This document shows positions 5,794 through 6,019 of a DNA stretch of 6,019 nt, one piece after another. This stretch comes from Vibrio madracius. GTDB taxonomy: Bacteria; Pseudomonadota; Gammaproteobacteria; Enterobacterales; Vibrionaceae. The stretch covers positions 1 to 6,019 of the forward strand of contig ASHK01000028.1 of the NCBI GenBank assembly GCA_000695745.1. The letters run 5' to 3'. The notes below the pieces were generated by a model. That model was not told the DNA's origin and did no database searches. It was given only the letters and a program-made list of their open reading frames with translations. A program made the translations under genes and the position numbers. The first letter of the stretch is position 1; each line of letters opens with the position of its first letter.

Positions 5794-6019
5794 CTATTTT
5801 TCGAAGCGCTGCTTTTCTTTTTTTTCGACAGAAGAAAGTCGCGGCAGTTTTAAGCCCAGTTCTTTGCCTTTTAGCCGTGCATAAAGGATGTTTCCAGCAA
5901 AAGCTAAGCCGGTAAGTAGAAGCTCTACGGATGCCAACCACCGCTCACCTTCATCGGCATAAAGTAGTGTTAAAGCATGGAGAAAGTACAGCATCAAGAC
6001 AAAGTTGGCCCAAAGCATG
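5794..6019 (-). CDS. DUF2069 family small inner-membrane protein, C-terminal part (5' end outside window)
   Basis: The minus-strand frame runs open from the right edge to TAG at 5796-5794, showing about 74 codons. It contains WANFVLMLYFLHALTLLYAD, a hydrophobic membrane segment followed by EGERW. A second segment, LASVELLLTGLAFAGNILYA, is followed by a basic, charged tail ending KKEKQRFEK that should face the cytoplasm. I recognise this as the C-terminal half of DUF2069 proteins, four-span membrane proteins of roughly 130 residues with no assigned function. An ATG lies one base inside the edge (6018-6016), but the family normally has two more membrane spans before WANF. I therefore treat it as internal and the gene as cut by the window. 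It converges on the DUF2066 gene and ends before the hairpin at 5737-5761. Confidence 0.75.
   Translation of the reverse strand, partial: MLWANFVLMLYFLHALTLLYADEGERWLASVELLLTGLAFAGNILYARLKGKELGLKLPRLSSVEKKEKQRFEK

Noticed and set aside
5506..5941. Minus-strand open frames opposite the DUF2066 tail and across the 5737-5761 hairpin
   Set aside because: One is antisense to a coding tail and another runs straight through a terminator into the DUF2069 gene in another frame; neither shows family resemblance.

Overview
This window looks like core chromosome of a Vibrio or a close relative (Vibrionaceae, Gammaproteobacteria). The evidence is the near-E. coli-like PurN, PurM and Upp proteins, the order purN-purM / upp / uraA / DUF2066 / DUF2069, a consensus PurR operator, and moderate GC with A/T-rich intergenic DNA. 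The genus is inferred from remembered protein similarity and gene order, not from a search. I see no insertion sequence, phage gene, CRISPR array, tRNA or rRNA.

Layout, left to right. (1) The 3' end of a YafJ-like class II glutamine amidotransferase gene (+) runs to 273, followed by a terminator hairpin at 298-330. (2) The purM-purN operon lies on the minus strand (2041 down to 358). It encodes two steps of de novo purine synthesis and is led by a GTG-started purM under a PurR-box promoter. (3) A divergent intergenic region (2042-2287) carries the purM and upp promoters. (4) upp (+, uracil phosphoribosyltransferase) ends at 2914 and faces uraA (-, uracil permease, 4222 to 2981) across a shared hairpin at 2939-2967. 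(5) A 274-base region between uraA and the next gene carries the uraA promoter with a 12-bp palindrome inside it, and a weaker candidate promoter for the gene to the right. (6) A DUF2066-family exported protein gene (+, 4497-5718) is interrupted by two net -1 frameshifts, which makes it either a fresh pseudogene or a sequence error. (7) A third two-way hairpin at 5737-5761 separates it from the 3' end of a DUF2069-family small membrane protein gene on the minus strand, which runs off the right edge.

Functionally the core of the window is nucleotide metabolism. PurM and PurN act in purine synthesis (AIR synthesis and GAR formylation). UraA imports uracil and Upp converts it to UMP with PRPP, the precursor also consumed at the start of the purine route. 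Unlike the E. coli upp-uraA operon, upp and uraA here are convergent and must be controlled separately. I found no undescribed defence or mobile system. The points most worth checking are the doubly frameshifted DUF2066 gene and the regulatory architecture around purM, upp and uraA.
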